NCBI RefSeq assembly: GCF_000383855.1
Contig: NZ_KB912877.1
Coordinates: forward strand, 1,088,616-1,152,615
Origin: Methylobacter marinus A45
GTDB taxonomy: Bacteria; Pseudomonadota; Gammaproteobacteria; Methylococcales; Methylomonadaceae
Reading direction: 5' to 3'
Length of the DNA: 64,000 bases
The stretch's first letter is position 1, and each line of letters opens with the position of its first letter. The notes under the pieces are model-generated. The model worked only from the letters and a program-made list of their open reading frames with translations, was not told where the DNA came from and searched no databases. Below, piece by piece: positions 8,365-18,094 of this stretch. A program made the position numbers and the translations under genes.

Positions 8365-8706
8365 TCAAAGTTTTTCTTTGATACGAGCCGCTTTACCGGT
8401 CAGATCACGCAAGTAGTACAATTTAGCGCGCCGCACATCACCGCGACGTTTAACAGTGATCTCGCTGATCATAGGGCTATGAGTTTGAAAAACACGTTCG
8501 ACGCCTGTACCGTGAGAAATTTTTCTTACTGTGAAAGCGGAGTTTAATCCGCGATTGCGTTTCGCAATCACGACGCCTTCAAAAGCCTGAATTCTTTCAC
8601 GCTCGCCTTCTTTTACCCTAACCTGTACAACAACTGTGTCGCCTGGACCAAAGTCCGGAATCTGTTTCAGCTGTTCTGCTTCCAATACATCAATAATATT
8701 GCTCAT
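8365..8706 (-). CDS. rplS: 50S ribosomal protein L19
   Basis: 113-residue L19, located at the interface of the 30S and 50S subunits. It starts MSNII as in E. coli and contains the invariant [24 protein letters not shown] and [12 protein letters not shown] segments and the [17 protein letters not shown] tail. The ATG at 8706 is chosen over the GTG at 8712 because AGGG sits at the right distance before it and the E. coli start matches. Last gene of the rpsP operon, followed by a terminator. Confidence 0.97.
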   Translation of the reverse strand: MSNIIDVLEAEQLKQIPDFGPGDTVVVQVRVKEGERERIQAFEGVVIAKRNRGLNSAFTVRKISHGTGVERVFQTHSPMISEITVKRRGDVRRAKLYYLRDLTGKAARIKEKL

Positions 8707-8715
8707 TGCCACACC

Positions 8716-9459
8716 CTATTTAACATCAACTTCAATTTTAAATTCGTTAAGCAGTTTTTCCTGCTCTGCGTTTAAATTCTTTTTTTTCAATAAATCCGGC
8801 CGTCTCCGCCACGTTCTTCCCAAGGCCTGCTTCATACGCCAGCGGTCTATATCCGCATGGTTGCCGCCCAGTAGAACCGCCGGCACCGCATGTCCTTCCA
8901 GCTGTTCCGGCCGCGTATAATGCGGATAATCCAGCAGGCCATTCATATGAGAGTCCTGCTGCGCGGAATCCTCGTCCCCGAGCACTCCGGGCAATAAACG
9001 GGTTACCGCATCGACCACTATCAGTGCCGCCAGCTCACCGCCGCTGATGACATAGTCGCCGATCGACCATTCATCATCACAAACCAACTCAACAAAGCGC
9101 TCATCGATTCCCTCGTAACGCCCTGCCACTAAAATCAATTGAGAAACATCACAAGCTTCCGACAGCAAAGCCTGCGTTATCGGTTTGCCCTGCGGGCTCA
9201 AATAAACGACTTTGGCGGCTCCGGTGCCAGCCTGTTTAGCATCACAAACCGCATCATGCAACGGCTGGTATTTCATGACCATACCAGGACCGCCCCCGTA
9301 AGGCCGGTCATCGACCGTTCTATGCCGGTCGTGCGTATAATCACGCGGGTTCCAGACTGACAGGTGCACGATGCCACGCTCAATAGCCCGTCCTGTGACA
9401 CCGTAACCGGCCGCTGCGGTCACCATGTCCGGGAATAGTGTTACGACATCAAAGCGCAT
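8716..9459 (-). CDS. trmD: tRNA (guanine-37-N1)-methyltransferase TrmD
   Basis: 247-residue SPOUT methyltransferase that makes m1G37 in tRNAs reading CNN codons and so prevents frameshifting. The start [13 protein letters not shown], the [16 protein letters not shown] segment and the trefoil-knot SAM-binding motifs [22 protein letters not shown] and [14 protein letters not shown] are all present. It lies between rimM and rplS, its universal position in proteobacteria, with about 10 bp on each side. Confidence 0.97.
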   Translation of the reverse strand: MRFDVVTLFPDMVTAAAGYGVTGRAIERGIVHLSVWNPRDYTHDRHRTVDDRPYGGGPGMVMKYQPLHDAVCDAKQAGTGAAKVVYLSPQGKPITQALLSEACDVSQLILVAGRYEGIDERFVELVCDDEWSIGDYVISGGELAALIVVDAVTRLLPGVLGDEDSAQQDSHMNGLLDYPHYTRPEQLEGHAVPAVLLGGNHADIDRWRMKQALGRTWRRRPDLLKKKNLNAEQEKLLNEFKIEVDVK

Positions 9460-9468
9460 ACTGCATAA

Positions 9469-9975
9469 TTAAAATTCCGGATCCCAATCGACAATTATCA
9501 TGCCGGCATCCAAGTCAATATTAATTATGGTCTGCCCCTGTAAAAAGGGAATTGCCCGCTCGCGCTCACCCTGAACGATCATTACGTCATTCGCACCGGT
9601 TTCCAGCAGACTGCCGACCTCGCCCAACTGGACGCCCTCGACGGTTTCAACCTTCAATCCGATCAAATCGGACCAGTAATATTCGCCTTCCGTCGCCGCC
9701 GGCAATTGCTCATGGGTTATAAAAATATCCCATCCGATAAGACCAGCAGCCTGATCCCTATCATTGACACCGTCAAGTTGAGCGACTACCGCCTTGCCGT
9801 GCAAACTACCGTCAGTAACGGCAAGCTGCCTTGTCTCGCTACCTTTTTTCAGCAACCACGGAGAATAATTTAAAATATTTTCTCTCGGATCGGTAAAAGA
9901 AAAGACCTTAACCCATCCTTTTATCCCGAAAACGCCGGAAACCTTGCCAACGTTTATATCTTCCCGCGCTGACAA
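9469..9975 (-). CDS. rimM: 16S rRNA processing protein RimM
   Basis: 168-residue ribosome maturation factor that binds S19 and the 30S head. It has an N-terminal RimM domain (VGKVSGVFGIKGWVKVFSFTDP) and a C-terminal PRC-barrel (EYYWSDLIGLKVETVEGVQLGEVGSLLETGANDVMIVQ), ending in IINIDLDAGMIIVDWDPEF, the usual PRC end. It sits in the rpsP-rimM-trmD-rplS operon, 8 bp from rpsP. Confidence 0.96.
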   Translation of the reverse strand: MSAREDINVGKVSGVFGIKGWVKVFSFTDPRENILNYSPWLLKKGSETRQLAVTDGSLHGKAVVAQLDGVNDRDQAAGLIGWDIFITHEQLPAATEGEYYWSDLIGLKVETVEGVQLGEVGSLLETGANDVMIVQGERERAIPFLQGQTIINIDLDAGMIIVDWDPEF

Positions 9976-9982
9976 ATTCAGA

Positions 9983-10234
9983 TTATGCAGCCGCTTTCTG
10001 TGCGTCTTTAATCAACTTTGCAACACGGTCAGAAGGTTGCGCGCCATGAGCTTTCCAATATTCGACACGGGCGCAATCCAGACGCAATCTTTCTTCATTG
10101 CCGCGAGCCACAGGATTAAAAAAACCAAGCCGTTCAATATAACGGCCATCACGGCTGTTTCTGCTGTCAGTCACAATCACATGATAAAAAGGACGGTTTT
10201 TTGCGCCGCTTCTAGCAAGACGAATGGTTACCAT
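9983..10234 (-). CDS. rpsP: 30S ribosomal protein S16
   Basis: 83-residue S16. The protein starts [25 protein letters not shown], followed by [16 protein letters not shown] and [12 protein letters not shown], all diagnostic. First gene of its operon. The 185 bp between it and ffh hold no clear terminator, so some readthrough from ffh is possible. Confidence 0.97.
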   Translation of the reverse strand: MVTIRLARSGAKNRPFYHVIVTDSRNSRDGRYIERLGFFNPVARGNEERLRLDCARVEYWKAHGAQPSDRVAKLIKDAQKAAA

Positions 10235-10419
10235 TTAAGTTCCTCAAAAACATTTAGTCAAAATTTAATCCGCCTATTTTACGCGATTTTCGACATAAGT
10301 GAAGAATAAATTCATTCATGAGTTCATGACATCGCTTAAGAGGCTGTAAAAAACGTTAAGCGGCCATCCGCATCTATGCAAAAAAAGCTGTCAACTGAAG
10401 CGCCGATGGCCGATAAAAA

Positions 10420-11775
10420 CTACATTCTCATACCGCGAAGATTGCTTTTCATACCGCGCATCATATTGGTTATATTGCCTTTTTTGAAACGCTTCATCAT
10501 TTTTTCCATCATTTTGAATTGTTTCAGAATTCGATTAACGTCATGCAATTGCTGCCCGCAGCCGTCCGCAATACGTTTCTTACGATTGCCTTTAATCAAA
10601 TCAGGAAAACGACGTTCTTGCATGGTCATGGAATTTATCACGGCGATCTGGCGCCCCAGTTCCTTATCGTTAACCTTGTCCTTCATTTCCTGCGGAATAC
10701 TGCTCATACCGGGCAATTTGTCCAGCATGGAGCCGACTCCGCCCATGCTATGCATCTGTTGCAGCTGCTCACGAAAATCCTCAAGATCAAAGCTCTTGCC
10801 TTTCTGTATCTTCTTGACCAGCTTTTCGGCTTTTTGCTTATCAACTTTCTGCTCGATCTCTTCAATCAGACCCAGCATATCGCCCATACCCAAAATACGG
10901 GAAGCCAGACGATCAGGATAAAACGGCTCCAAAGCGCTGGTTTTCTCGCCCACACCGATGAACTTGATAGGCTTGCCGGTAATTTGGCGGATGGACAATG
11001 CCGCACCGCCGCGCGCATCGCCGTCGGCTTTAGTCAGAATCACGCCGGTCAATGTTAACGCATCGTTAAAGGCCTTGGCTGTATTGGCCGCGTCCTGGCC
11101 GGTCATGCTGTCGACGACAAACAAGGTTTCGACCGGATCGATTGCCGCGTGCAATTCCTTGATCTCGCCCATCATCTCGTCATCGATATGCAGACGGCCG
11201 GCGGTATCGATAATAATGACATCGAGGAATTTTTTCTTCGCCGCCTCGATTGCATTTTTTGCGATATCCACCGGTTTTTGGGAAATATCGCTTTCAAAGA
11301 AATCCAGGGAAAGGTCATCGGCCAGCGTCTGTAGCTGTTTGATAGCGGCAGGTCGATAAACGTCGGCACTGACGACGCCGACTTTTTTCTTTTGATTTTC
11401 TTTCAGCCAACGGCCCAGTTTGGCAACTGTCGTGGTTTTACCGGCACCCTGCAGACCCGCCATTAAAATGACGGCCGGCGGAACCGCTTTCAGGTCAAGC
11501 CCCTCATTCGCCTCACCCATCACCTTGACCAGTTCAGCCTGAACCAGCTTGACCAGCGATTGTCCCGGCGAAAGGCTGGTCTGAACTTCCTGGCCCAGTG
11601 CGCCCTGCTTGACACGTTCAATAAAATCCGTCACTACCGGGAGGGCCACATCAGCCTCAAGCAACGCCATGCGCACTTCGCGCAATGTTTCCTTGATATT
11701 GCTTTCCGTCAGCCGCCCTTGGCCCTTAACTTTCTTAAGAGTATTACTTAATCGATCGGTTAAATTATCAAACAT
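10420..11775 (-). CDS. ffh: Signal recognition particle protein Ffh
   Basis: 451-residue SRP54 homologue that binds 4.5S RNA and the signal sequences of nascent membrane proteins, and targets them to FtsY. NG domain: GLQGAGKTT (107-115), DTAGR, TKADGDARGG and the GVGEKTSALEPF loop. The M domain (about 300-451) is methionine-rich, with the RNA-binding segment of the type MTMQERRFPDLIKGNRKKRIADGCG and a Met/Lys/Arg-rich tail (MMRGMKSNLRGMRM). Upstream of rpsP and divergent from ypjD, as in E. coli. Confidence 0.97.
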   Translation of the reverse strand: MFDNLTDRLSNTLKKVKGQGRLTESNIKETLREVRMALLEADVALPVVTDFIERVKQGALGQEVQTSLSPGQSLVKLVQAELVKVMGEANEGLDLKAVPPAVILMAGLQGAGKTTTVAKLGRWLKENQKKKVGVVSADVYRPAAIKQLQTLADDLSLDFFESDISQKPVDIAKNAIEAAKKKFLDVIIIDTAGRLHIDDEMMGEIKELHAAIDPVETLFVVDSMTGQDAANTAKAFNDALTLTGVILTKADGDARGGAALSIRQITGKPIKFIGVGEKTSALEPFYPDRLASRILGMGDMLGLIEEIEQKVDKQKAEKLVKKIQKGKSFDLEDFREQLQQMHSMGGVGSMLDKLPGMSSIPQEMKDKVNDKELGRQIAVINSMTMQERRFPDLIKGNRKKRIADGCGQQLHDVNRILKQFKMMEKMMKRFKKGNITNMMRGMKSNLRGMRM

Positions 11776-12060
11776 ATCTGTGTCTTTATTCTGTAATCAA
11801 GGGAACGTAATTATTCAGATTCTCTATGGGCGGAAGGCGCTTCAATCCTCACCGAAGCCCATCCAGTCAGATCAAAATATGCCGGGGCTGAATATTTACA
11901 TGGAAACCGCCGCCTAGCACAAATGGGCTAGGACTATTTAGCGGGTTATATTAACATACCCATTGAGACCTTTGCACCACTCGCTGTTATGTCCTGGGTA
12001 ATGACATTACCCCTACAAGTATCGGCTTTTAATATATTGATTAAATTAAACATTAGCCCT

Positions 12061-12270
12061 TAAGGAACGTGAATTTTATAACTCCCGCTACTGGCTTGGC
12101 ATTCCGTTCATCACCGGCGTTGCGCAAACAGCTACATAGCTGGCCATGCGGCTGTTTGCGCGCCTCGGCAACTGCTCCATGCGTTGCTCTACCTCCTGCA
12201 TCCATGCAGTCGTTGAACAGGAACAGAAATCCTGCCCCAATCGCGGGTCTTGTTTCATTCCCATTCCTAA
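12061..12270 (-). repeat. Non-coding inverted-repeat element, copy B
   Basis: 210-bp relative of the element at 5755-5918, in opposite orientation. Read on the minus strand it starts TTAGGAATGGGAATGAAAC, passes through the shared AGGATTTCTGTTCCTGTTCA and CAGCTATGTAGCTGTTTGCG segments, and ends in ATAAAATTCACGTTCCTTAA. It carries about 47 bp more than copy A, around GCATGGATGCAGGAGGTAG. It fills part of the 607-bp space between ffh and ypjD, in which no gene was seen. Confidence 0.75.
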
Positions 12271-12382
12271 GCGCAAATTTAACCGGCCGCTCCCGATCAA
12301 GCTCAGTGAATTTTGATTGGGCGGGGCGCTTTAGTCGCGATAATGACAGCAAGGCCCATTAAACACAAGAAAACACAGCCAA

Positions 12383-13180
12383 ATGAACGCTACTGTCCTC
12401 GCCGTCCTTTCTATCTGTGCCTATTTGGGCAGCACACTGCTTATTGTCCAAAAATTTCACCGGGGTGATATCAGTCGGACTCCGCTTTATCTGGCCTGGG
12501 GGGCCGCATTCGCCCATCTGGCTTACACCCTTATCGACTTCCGCAATGAGCATGGCTTTAATTTCAGTTTTATCAGCACCGCCGCAATGGTGTCACTGAT
12601 TGTTACCCTGCTGTTATTAACAGCAACGCTCAGCAAGCCGGTCGAAAAACTGGGCATCGCGATATTCCCACTCGCCGCCATCATGCTCGGACTGAACCTG
12701 GGCTTTCAGGAGCAACTGCGGCCTCTTCAAACCCACAGCTGGCAAATGGGCATCCACGTGTTGACGTCCATCATCGCCTTCAGCCTGCTGAATATCGCCG
12801 CCTTGCAAGCGATATTGCTGGCCATTCAAGACCAGCAGCTCAAAAGCCATCCGCCCAAACGTTTTATCCTGTCATTGCCGCCGTTGCAAACAATGGAATC
12901 ATTGCTGTTTCAAATGCTCGGCGCCGGCGTTAGCTTCCTGACCATTTCGTTGATCAGCGGCTTTATATTCATAGAGGATTTATTTGCCCAGCATTTGGTT
13001 CATAAAACCGTGCTGTCGATACTGGCGTGGTTTATTTTTTCGGGTCTGCTTATCGGTCGCAGCCGTCACGGCTGGCGAGGCCAGACAGCGATAAAGTGGA
13101 CATTGCTCGGCTTTGTATCGCTGCTTCTGGCTTATTTCGGCAGTAAGCTGGTTTTGGAACTGATCCTGAACAGGACCTGA
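12383..13180 (+). CDS. ypjD: CcsA/HemX-type inner membrane protein YpjD
   Basis: 265-residue polytopic membrane protein of the cytochrome c assembly (CcsA/HemX) family. About eight hydrophobic segments are visible, including LAVLSICAYLGSTLLIV (5-21) and MGIHVLTSIIAFSLLNIAALQAILLAI (about 121-147). Conserved histidines lie in the WQMGIHV and LVHKTVLS segments, the usual positions in the family. The molecular role is not settled; in E. coli ypjD is also divergent from ffh, which supports the assignment. No RBS stronger than AACACAGCCAA before the ATG. Confidence 0.85.
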   Translation: MNATVLAVLSICAYLGSTLLIVQKFHRGDISRTPLYLAWGAAFAHLAYTLIDFRNEHGFNFSFISTAAMVSLIVTLLLLTATLSKPVEKLGIAIFPLAAIMLGLNLGFQEQLRPLQTHSWQMGIHVLTSIIAFSLLNIAALQAILLAIQDQQLKSHPPKRFILSLPPLQTMESLLFQMLGAGVSFLTISLISGFIFIEDLFAQHLVHKTVLSILAWFIFSGLLIGRSRHGWRGQTAIKWTLLGFVSLLLAYFGSKLVLELILNRT

Positions 13181-13186
13181 GATTGT

Positions 13187-13498
13187 TTACAGCGCCGAAT
13201 AGGCTTTAACGGCGCTTTTTCCTTGCTGGATTTTCCTTAGCTGCTCCTGCAGATCGTTTCTATACAACCAACCTAAGGCCATAATCTCCTTATCGACCTT
13301 CAAAATATGGCGAATCTGTTCGGCAAGAAAATCCGCCTCGACTATTACGCTATCGGAGAAAAAGTCCGTGATCACGCCGTCCCTGATGCGTTGCAAGGCA
13401 TCCACCGACTCCCAGTCTCCCGCATTGGCATAACCGAGCATTTTATCTGTAAAATCAATGATTTCAGCCAGTTTATTCTGCTGAATTGACAGAGACAT
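13187..13498 (-). CDS. fliT: FliT-like flagellar chaperone
   Basis: 103-residue helical protein at the end of the flaG-fliD-fliS unit, 3 bp after fliS. FliT binds the filament cap protein FliD and, in enterics, the FlhDC regulator. The sequence is weakly conserved: MLGYANAGDWESVDALQRIRDGVITDFF (about 20-47) matches the alternating W-x-x-V/L pattern of FliT N-terminal helices, and the C-terminal helix is QEQLRKIQQGKSAVKAYSAL. The call rests mainly on size, position and fold. Confidence 0.7.
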   Translation of the reverse strand: MSLSIQQNKLAEIIDFTDKMLGYANAGDWESVDALQRIRDGVITDFFSDSVIVEADFLAEQIRHILKVDKEIMALGWLYRNDLQEQLRKIQQGKSAVKAYSAL

Positions 13499-13501
13499 TG
13501 A

Positions 13502-13909
13502 TCAATTTCCCACGTATCTGTCCTGAAGGGGAATGGCCACCCAGGCTTCCCGGACGTCCTTGATCAGGCCGGTGACTTCATCCAGGATTTCAACATCGCT
13601 GTTGATATTGGCATCCAACAATCGACGCTGCATGTAATCGTATAAATCATCCAGGTTTTCAGCAATTTCCCCGCCATTATCCTTATCCAGGGACGCCCTT
13701 AGTCCATCGATGATGGCAATGGCTCTACCAATTTTTTGGCCTTTTTCGGCAATATCCTGTCTAAAAATAGCGCCTTTAGCGATTGCAATCCGCTCCAGAG
13801 CGCCGTCAAACAACATGACGATCAGTTGATGCGGATCGGCGGAGTCGGCATTGATCTGAGTTCCAACCTGCTTGTATTGATTCATTGCGCGATGAGTCAC
13901 TGCGTTCAT
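13502..13909 (-). CDS. fliS: FliS, flagellin export chaperone
   Basis: 135-residue chaperone that binds the C terminus of flagellin and stops early polymerisation. The family signature is clear: MNQYKQVGTQI, then DPHQLIVMLFDGALERIAIAKGAI (about 27-50) and ENLDDLYDYMQRRLLDANI (about 85-103). Lies between fliD (15 bp away) and the fliT-like gene. Confidence 0.96.
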   Translation of the reverse strand: MNAVTHRAMNQYKQVGTQINADSADPHQLIVMLFDGALERIAIAKGAIFRQDIAEKGQKIGRAIAIIDGLRASLDKDNGGEIAENLDDLYDYMQRRLLDANINSDVEILDEVTGLIKDVREAWVAIPLQDRYVGN

Positions 13910-13924
13910 TTTATTACCTGTCTA

Positions 13925-15913
13925 TTATTTTTTATCTGAAGAATTATAGGTCGGGAGCGCGGCCAACTGCTGCCCTAAAGCCGAACCTATGCTTTGAAAG
14001 CGCCCCAGCAAGCTATCCATGGCATTAAACTGTTTTAACAAGCGAGCCTCGAGATTAGCCATTTTAGCATTCAGGCTGTCCCTTTCCTTGCCGATCAAGT
14101 CGAGGCTTTTTTGCAGGCCCGCCGTTTTTGCGTTTAATGCGCCGTCACTGTTTAACAATCCGCCTAAAATGGAATCGAGCCGCTCCATTAAGCCCCTAGA
14201 AAAATTAATCGTGCCCAAATCGCCGTTCGCTTCACTGTCAATAAACAACGTCAGACCATTAGCTCCCGTCAGCGTCTGACCTTTGCCCGTGGCGACCTGT
14301 CCGCCAATCGTACCGGCGACATCAGTGCCGGCTATGCCGGTAGCGGGATTCAACCCCAAGCTTCCGGCCGTTGAAGTCACGATATCGACACTGGATGTCG
14401 AGCCATAGGCATTGGACGTGATATCGAAGCGATTATTAACGGTATCATAAGTTACCTGCGCCTTGACGCCGCCGGTTTTTAAAGCCGCATCGCCATTGAT
14501 TCGGGATTGAATTTCAGCCGCCAGATCCGCACCGGTCGCATAAACGCCGGCCGTTAAACTGATTTGTCCCGATAATACGCCATCAACCCGGATGCTGAAG
14601 CTGTCATTGACGCCTGCCGTCACGGTCAGATCGGAAATCGCGGCGTTGCTTAAACTCCCTTGCGTAGCCGGTTGAGTCACATTAACCACATATTTGCCGG
14701 CAGTTGTCGTATCGGAACTGGCGACATACTTCATGCCCGCGTTATCCGACCGGCCTATCGCCAAAAAAACCGCTTCAACGCCCTCAGGGTCCTTATTCAG
14801 AGCGGCTGTAAACTTGTTTTTGTCGAAAGACAGCGTACCGTCAGCGGCCGTCGACAATCCCAGATCGTTCAAGGTTCTGATTGAACTGCCTTCCAGCCCT
14901 CCCACAACATCACCCAAGACGGAACGTATCTGCGCCATGCCCGAACGCACCGTGGCATCGCCCAGCAAGACGCTGGCTGATTTGGTGTCGGCATTGTATC
15001 GCGTCAAATCCTTAACGTTTTGGGCCAGCGCATTATAACCGTCCACAAAACCTTGCAGCGCGCCGACAATATCAGCCTGGGAGCGGGCCACATCAATCGT
15101 TATTGTCTTGCCCGGGCTTGCCTGCTGGAGATCAAAAGTCACGCCTTTGATCGTATCTGAAAATGTATTCGTGGCACTGTGAACATCCAGTCCATTGACG
15201 CTCATGATGGCATCCTTGGCCGCTTGCGTCTGGGTTAAATTCGTGGCCGCGTCATTAAACTCGAAGGCCGACAGGCTCGGATCATCAACACTGATCTGAA
15301 GGCTATTGGCAGCCCCCGTCTCCTTGGATGTCAGTACCAAATGATTGGCACTGCCATCGAACACAATGGAGGCGCTGACATCCGAATTGGCCTTATTGAT
15401 GGCATCCCTGATACCGGTTAAGGTGTTATTGCTTGAATCTATCACCAGCGTTAACGTGCCCTTGGCCGCGTTTTGCGTGAAGCCGTTATAAGTATCGGTT
15501 TCCGCATCGTAATCGGTAGTGCCGAATTTGATAGTGATAGTGCCGGTGCCTATGGCTGTATTGACATCGGCAAATCCGGCCGAAGCCAGGCTGTTGGCTT
15601 GCGCCAGCTGTTTAGACTCAATGCTGAACTTACCGACATCGGCATTGCTGGCGACGGAAGCCGTTACGACCGAGCTGTCACTGGAAGATGCCTTTAACGA
15701 ATTGAACTGGCTGCTTTGCCTTAATCCCGCCAGCGAGGATCTGAATTCGGACAGCGCGCTTTTAAAACTGCCGAAGGAAGAAATTTTGGCTTGAAGGCTG
15801 GCTTCCTGTCGAGCCAGCTGGAATGTCTTCGGCTGGCGTTCAGCCTCCACCAAGCCATTGACTATACTCCGTATATCAAGTCCAGAACCTAACCCCAGTG
15901 AAGATACAGCCAT
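13925..15913 (-). CDS. fliD: FliD, flagellar filament cap protein
   Basis: 662-residue HAP2 cap protein that sits at the filament tip and folds exported flagellin. The N-terminal coiled-coil domain starts GLGSGLDIRSIVNGLVEAERQPK, a hallmark of FliD. The middle has Ig-like D2/D3 domains with repeats of the type TFSDTIKGVTFDLQQASPGKTITIDV. The C-terminal coiled coil (about 580-650) includes KERDSLNAKMANLEARLLKQFNAMDSLLGRF. Longer than the 450-residue enteric form because of an extra beta-rich insert at about 395-540. Between flaG and fliS. Confidence 0.95.
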   Translation of the reverse strand: MAVSSLGLGSGLDIRSIVNGLVEAERQPKTFQLARQEASLQAKISSFGSFKSALSEFRSSLAGLRQSSQFNSLKASSSDSSVVTASVASNADVGKFSIESKQLAQANSLASAGFADVNTAIGTGTITIKFGTTDYDAETDTYNGFTQNAAKGTLTLVIDSSNNTLTGIRDAINKANSDVSASIVFDGSANHLVLTSKETGAANSLQISVDDPSLSAFEFNDAATNLTQTQAAKDAIMSVNGLDVHSATNTFSDTIKGVTFDLQQASPGKTITIDVARSQADIVGALQGFVDGYNALAQNVKDLTRYNADTKSASVLLGDATVRSGMAQIRSVLGDVVGGLEGSSIRTLNDLGLSTAADGTLSFDKNKFTAALNKDPEGVEAVFLAIGRSDNAGMKYVASSDTTTAGKYVVNVTQPATQGSLSNAAISDLTVTAGVNDSFSIRVDGVLSGQISLTAGVYATGADLAAEIQSRINGDAALKTGGVKAQVTYDTVNNRFDITSNAYGSTSSVDIVTSTAGSLGLNPATGIAGTDVAGTIGGQVATGKGQTLTGANGLTLFIDSEANGDLGTINFSRGLMERLDSILGGLLNSDGALNAKTAGLQKSLDLIGKERDSLNAKMANLEARLLKQFNAMDSLLGRFQSIGSALGQQLAALPTYNSSDKK

Positions 15914-15935
15914 TTCTTAATTCCCCCGCAAAAAA

Positions 15936-16334
15936 TCATACCTTCTCTTTTAACAGTACGCCAACAGAGCCCGTATCAGAGATTAATTCATTCAACTGTG
16001 CCGCCAGCTTTATAACGGACTCCGACGGTATTTGCCGGATAACCTCATCGGTCTCGACATCCCTTACCTCAACCACGACACTGCCTATATCCTTGTTGAC
16101 AGAGAACGACAACTTCCGCTGCTCGCTTTGGAAAAACTCATTAACATCGGCAACCGCTCTATCTATTTTTTCCTCATCGATTCCTGGTATTGAACCCTTA
16201 TTTTCGCTATCGGCTTTCAAATTATCTTTTTGCGCTTCAGTCGATAATGCCTGATCCTGATTTTCGGTATTTTGGACAGCTACGAGCTTGGCAACATTTG
16301 CAACCGGGGATGAAACATTACTGATATCCATCAT
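15936..16334 (-). CDS. flaG: FlaG family flagellar protein
   Basis: 132-residue protein of the FlaG family, which affects filament length. The conserved C-terminal domain is FSVNKDIGSVVVEVRDVETDEVIRQIPSESVIKLAAQL (about 76-113). The N-terminal half is polar and low in complexity. The start at 16334 is one of two adjacent ATGs after GAGGACG; longer readings run into the fliC1 terminator. Upstream of fliD, 22 bp apart. Confidence 0.9.
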   Translation of the reverse strand: MMDISNVSSPVANVAKLVAVQNTENQDQALSTEAQKDNLKADSENKGSIPGIDEEKIDRAVADVNEFFQSEQRKLSFSVNKDIGSVVVEVRDVETDEVIRQIPSESVIKLAAQLNELISDTGSVGVLLKEKV

Positions 16335-16362
16335 CACGTCCTCGTGTTTTATTAAACCCAAT

Positions 16363-16393
16363 AAAAAAAGCGGCAATAATCTGCCGCTTTTTT
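16363..16393. terminator. Bidirectional terminator between fliC1 and flaG
   Basis: AAAAAAAGCGGCA-ataatc-TGCCGCTTTTTT: a strong GC stem with A and T runs on both sides. For the minus-strand flagellin transcript it ends in seven U. flaG-fliD-fliS-fliT must therefore depend on partial readthrough or on a promoter not recognised here. Confidence 0.9.
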
Positions 16394-16403
16394 CTACCTA
16401 TCG

Positions 16404-17915
16404 TTACCGCAACAAAGACAGCACGTTTTGCGAAGAGGCATTGGCCTGCGCCAGCATGGCCGTGCCCGCCTGCTGCAATACCTGCCCTCTGGCCAGGTTG
16501 GCTGATTCCTTGGCGAAATCGGCGTCCTGAACCCGTGAACGTGCCGCCGAGACGTTCTGCGAGACGTTTTCCAGGTTGGCAATCGTTGAATTGAACCGGT
16601 TTTGAATCGCGCCCAGATCCGCCCGTGAATTGGAAATGGCTGCCAAGGCGCCATCGATAACCGATAACGCATCGTTTGAACCGGCTTGTGTGCCGATATC
16701 AACATTGGAGACTTTCTGCAAAGTAGACGATTGTGCCGTTGTGGCTGCGAATATGCCGCCCGTAGCACTATCAGATGTTGCCGTAAAAGCTTTATCTGAA
16801 TCCATAATCAGACTGCCGCCGATGGTCGCGGCATCGGTGCCTGATACGCCGCCGCCAGCGACAGTCGCCTTGACGCCCGCCACCGTGCTGCCATCTTCTT
16901 GCAAACCGGTGATATCGACCGTTGTCGCTGCTGTCGAATGCGTCAGTTTATCGATGACGATATCATAGCCTTCGGAATTCTTCAGGATCACGCCTTTTTT
17001 ATCATCGGTCAGCGTGGCAGTAATGCCGGTTTTACCGGCCTGATCGTTGACCGCATTCGCCAGCGTGGTTAAATCATTCACGTCGGTGACATTGGCTGAC
17101 ACAGTCACCGCATCGCCGGCCGCCTCATTTTTGCCGTTCAGCGTAAAGCTAAGCGTGCCGGTCGCGCCAACGGCATCCAGTTTTGCATAGGTAATCGCCG
17201 TCGCGGTAACGCCGGTGCTTTCTGAATTGGCATTTACGGCATCGGCGATGCTTTTGGCTGAATCATTAGCGCCAACACTGATATCTTTCGAGCCCAGGCT
17301 TCCTGAAACTGTCAATGTTTGAGCCAACACGTTATTAACTAAGCTTGCACCGACCGCATCATTCATAGCCGTGGTCGCCGCATCTTCGTTAGTCAGGCGG
17401 TGGTTACCCAGTATTTCTGTAGTAGCCCCGCTGATAGTCACATCAATAGTTTGATTGGCCTGGGAGCCGACATGAAATTGCTGCCCCGAAAAGCTGCCAT
17501 CCAATAATTTTTTACCGTTAAAAGTCGTGGTGTTAGCAATACGATCCAACTCGCTTTGCAGCTGCCCCACCTCTTTTTGCAGATTCGCGCGGTCTGAGGC
17601 GCTGTTGGAATCATTCGCCGACTGCACGGCCAGCTCACGCATCCTTTGCAAAATATTAGTCGATTCTTGCAGCGCGCCTTCCGCCACCTGCGACAATGAG
17701 ATGCCGTCATTGGCATTTCTGACTGATTGATCCAAACCTCTGATTTGCGAAGTCATCCGATCCGCAATGCCTAGGCCGGCCGCGTCATCCTTGGCGCTGT
17801 TGATTCTTAAACCGGAAGACAACCTTTCCATCGCCGTTGATTGAGCCGCTGAGGACCTGTTTAACTGGCGTTGGGCATTTAATGAAGATACATTTGTATT
17901 AATAACTTGAGCCAT
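16404..17915 (-). CDS. fliC: Flagellin (copy 1, sigma-28 driven)
   Basis: 503-residue filament subunit. The N-terminal D0/D1 domain is typical ([75 protein letters not shown]), as is the C-terminal D1/D0 ([40 protein letters not shown], ending NVLSLLR). The middle D2/D3 part (about 170-400) is Ala/Thr rich. Almost the same protein is encoded by copy 2. A near-consensus sigma-28 promoter lies just upstream and a strong terminator follows. Confidence 0.97.
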   Translation of the reverse strand: MAQVINTNVSSLNAQRQLNRSSAAQSTAMERLSSGLRINSAKDDAAGLGIADRMTSQIRGLDQSVRNANDGISLSQVAEGALQESTNILQRMRELAVQSANDSNSASDRANLQKEVGQLQSELDRIANTTTFNGKKLLDGSFSGQQFHVGSQANQTIDVTISGATTEILGNHRLTNEDAATTAMNDAVGASLVNNVLAQTLTVSGSLGSKDISVGANDSAKSIADAVNANSESTGVTATAITYAKLDAVGATGTLSFTLNGKNEAAGDAVTVSANVTDVNDLTTLANAVNDQAGKTGITATLTDDKKGVILKNSEGYDIVIDKLTHSTAATTVDITGLQEDGSTVAGVKATVAGGGVSGTDAATIGGSLIMDSDKAFTATSDSATGGIFAATTAQSSTLQKVSNVDIGTQAGSNDALSVIDGALAAISNSRADLGAIQNRFNSTIANLENVSQNVSAARSRVQDADFAKESANLARGQVLQQAGTAMLAQANASSQNVLSLLR

Positions 17916-17960
17916 GACCCATCTCCTAAACTAGATAATGAAATTTTTATTTCATAAGTG

Positions 17961-17987
17961 TTATCGTCATCGCCTCAAGAAACTTTA
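17961..17987 (-). promoter_or_regulatory. Sigma-28 promoter for flagellin copy 1
   Basis: Minus strand: TAAAGTTT, an 11-nt spacer, then GACGATAA, one mismatch from the sigma-28 consensus. It lies 45 nt upstream of the ATG at 17915, which has TAGGAGAT before it as ribosome binding site. Confidence 0.9.
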
Positions 17988-18035
17988 AAATTTTTTCAAC
18001 AATATTTTCATTAATCTAAAAAACAGATCAGCTAC

Positions 18036-18087
18036 GAAATTCTGTTCAATCGCAGGAGCGACTTGTCGATCGCCCCTGTTGAATTTC
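18036..18087 (-). terminator. Hairpin after flagellin copy 2
   Basis: Nested inverted repeat: outer arms GAAATTC/GAATTTC and inner arms CAGGGGCGA/TCGCTCCTG with one mismatch. It starts shortly after the fliC2 stop. There is no clean U tract, so it may attenuate or protect the mRNA end rather than terminate strongly. Confidence 0.5.
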
Positions 18088-18094
18088 ATTGCAT

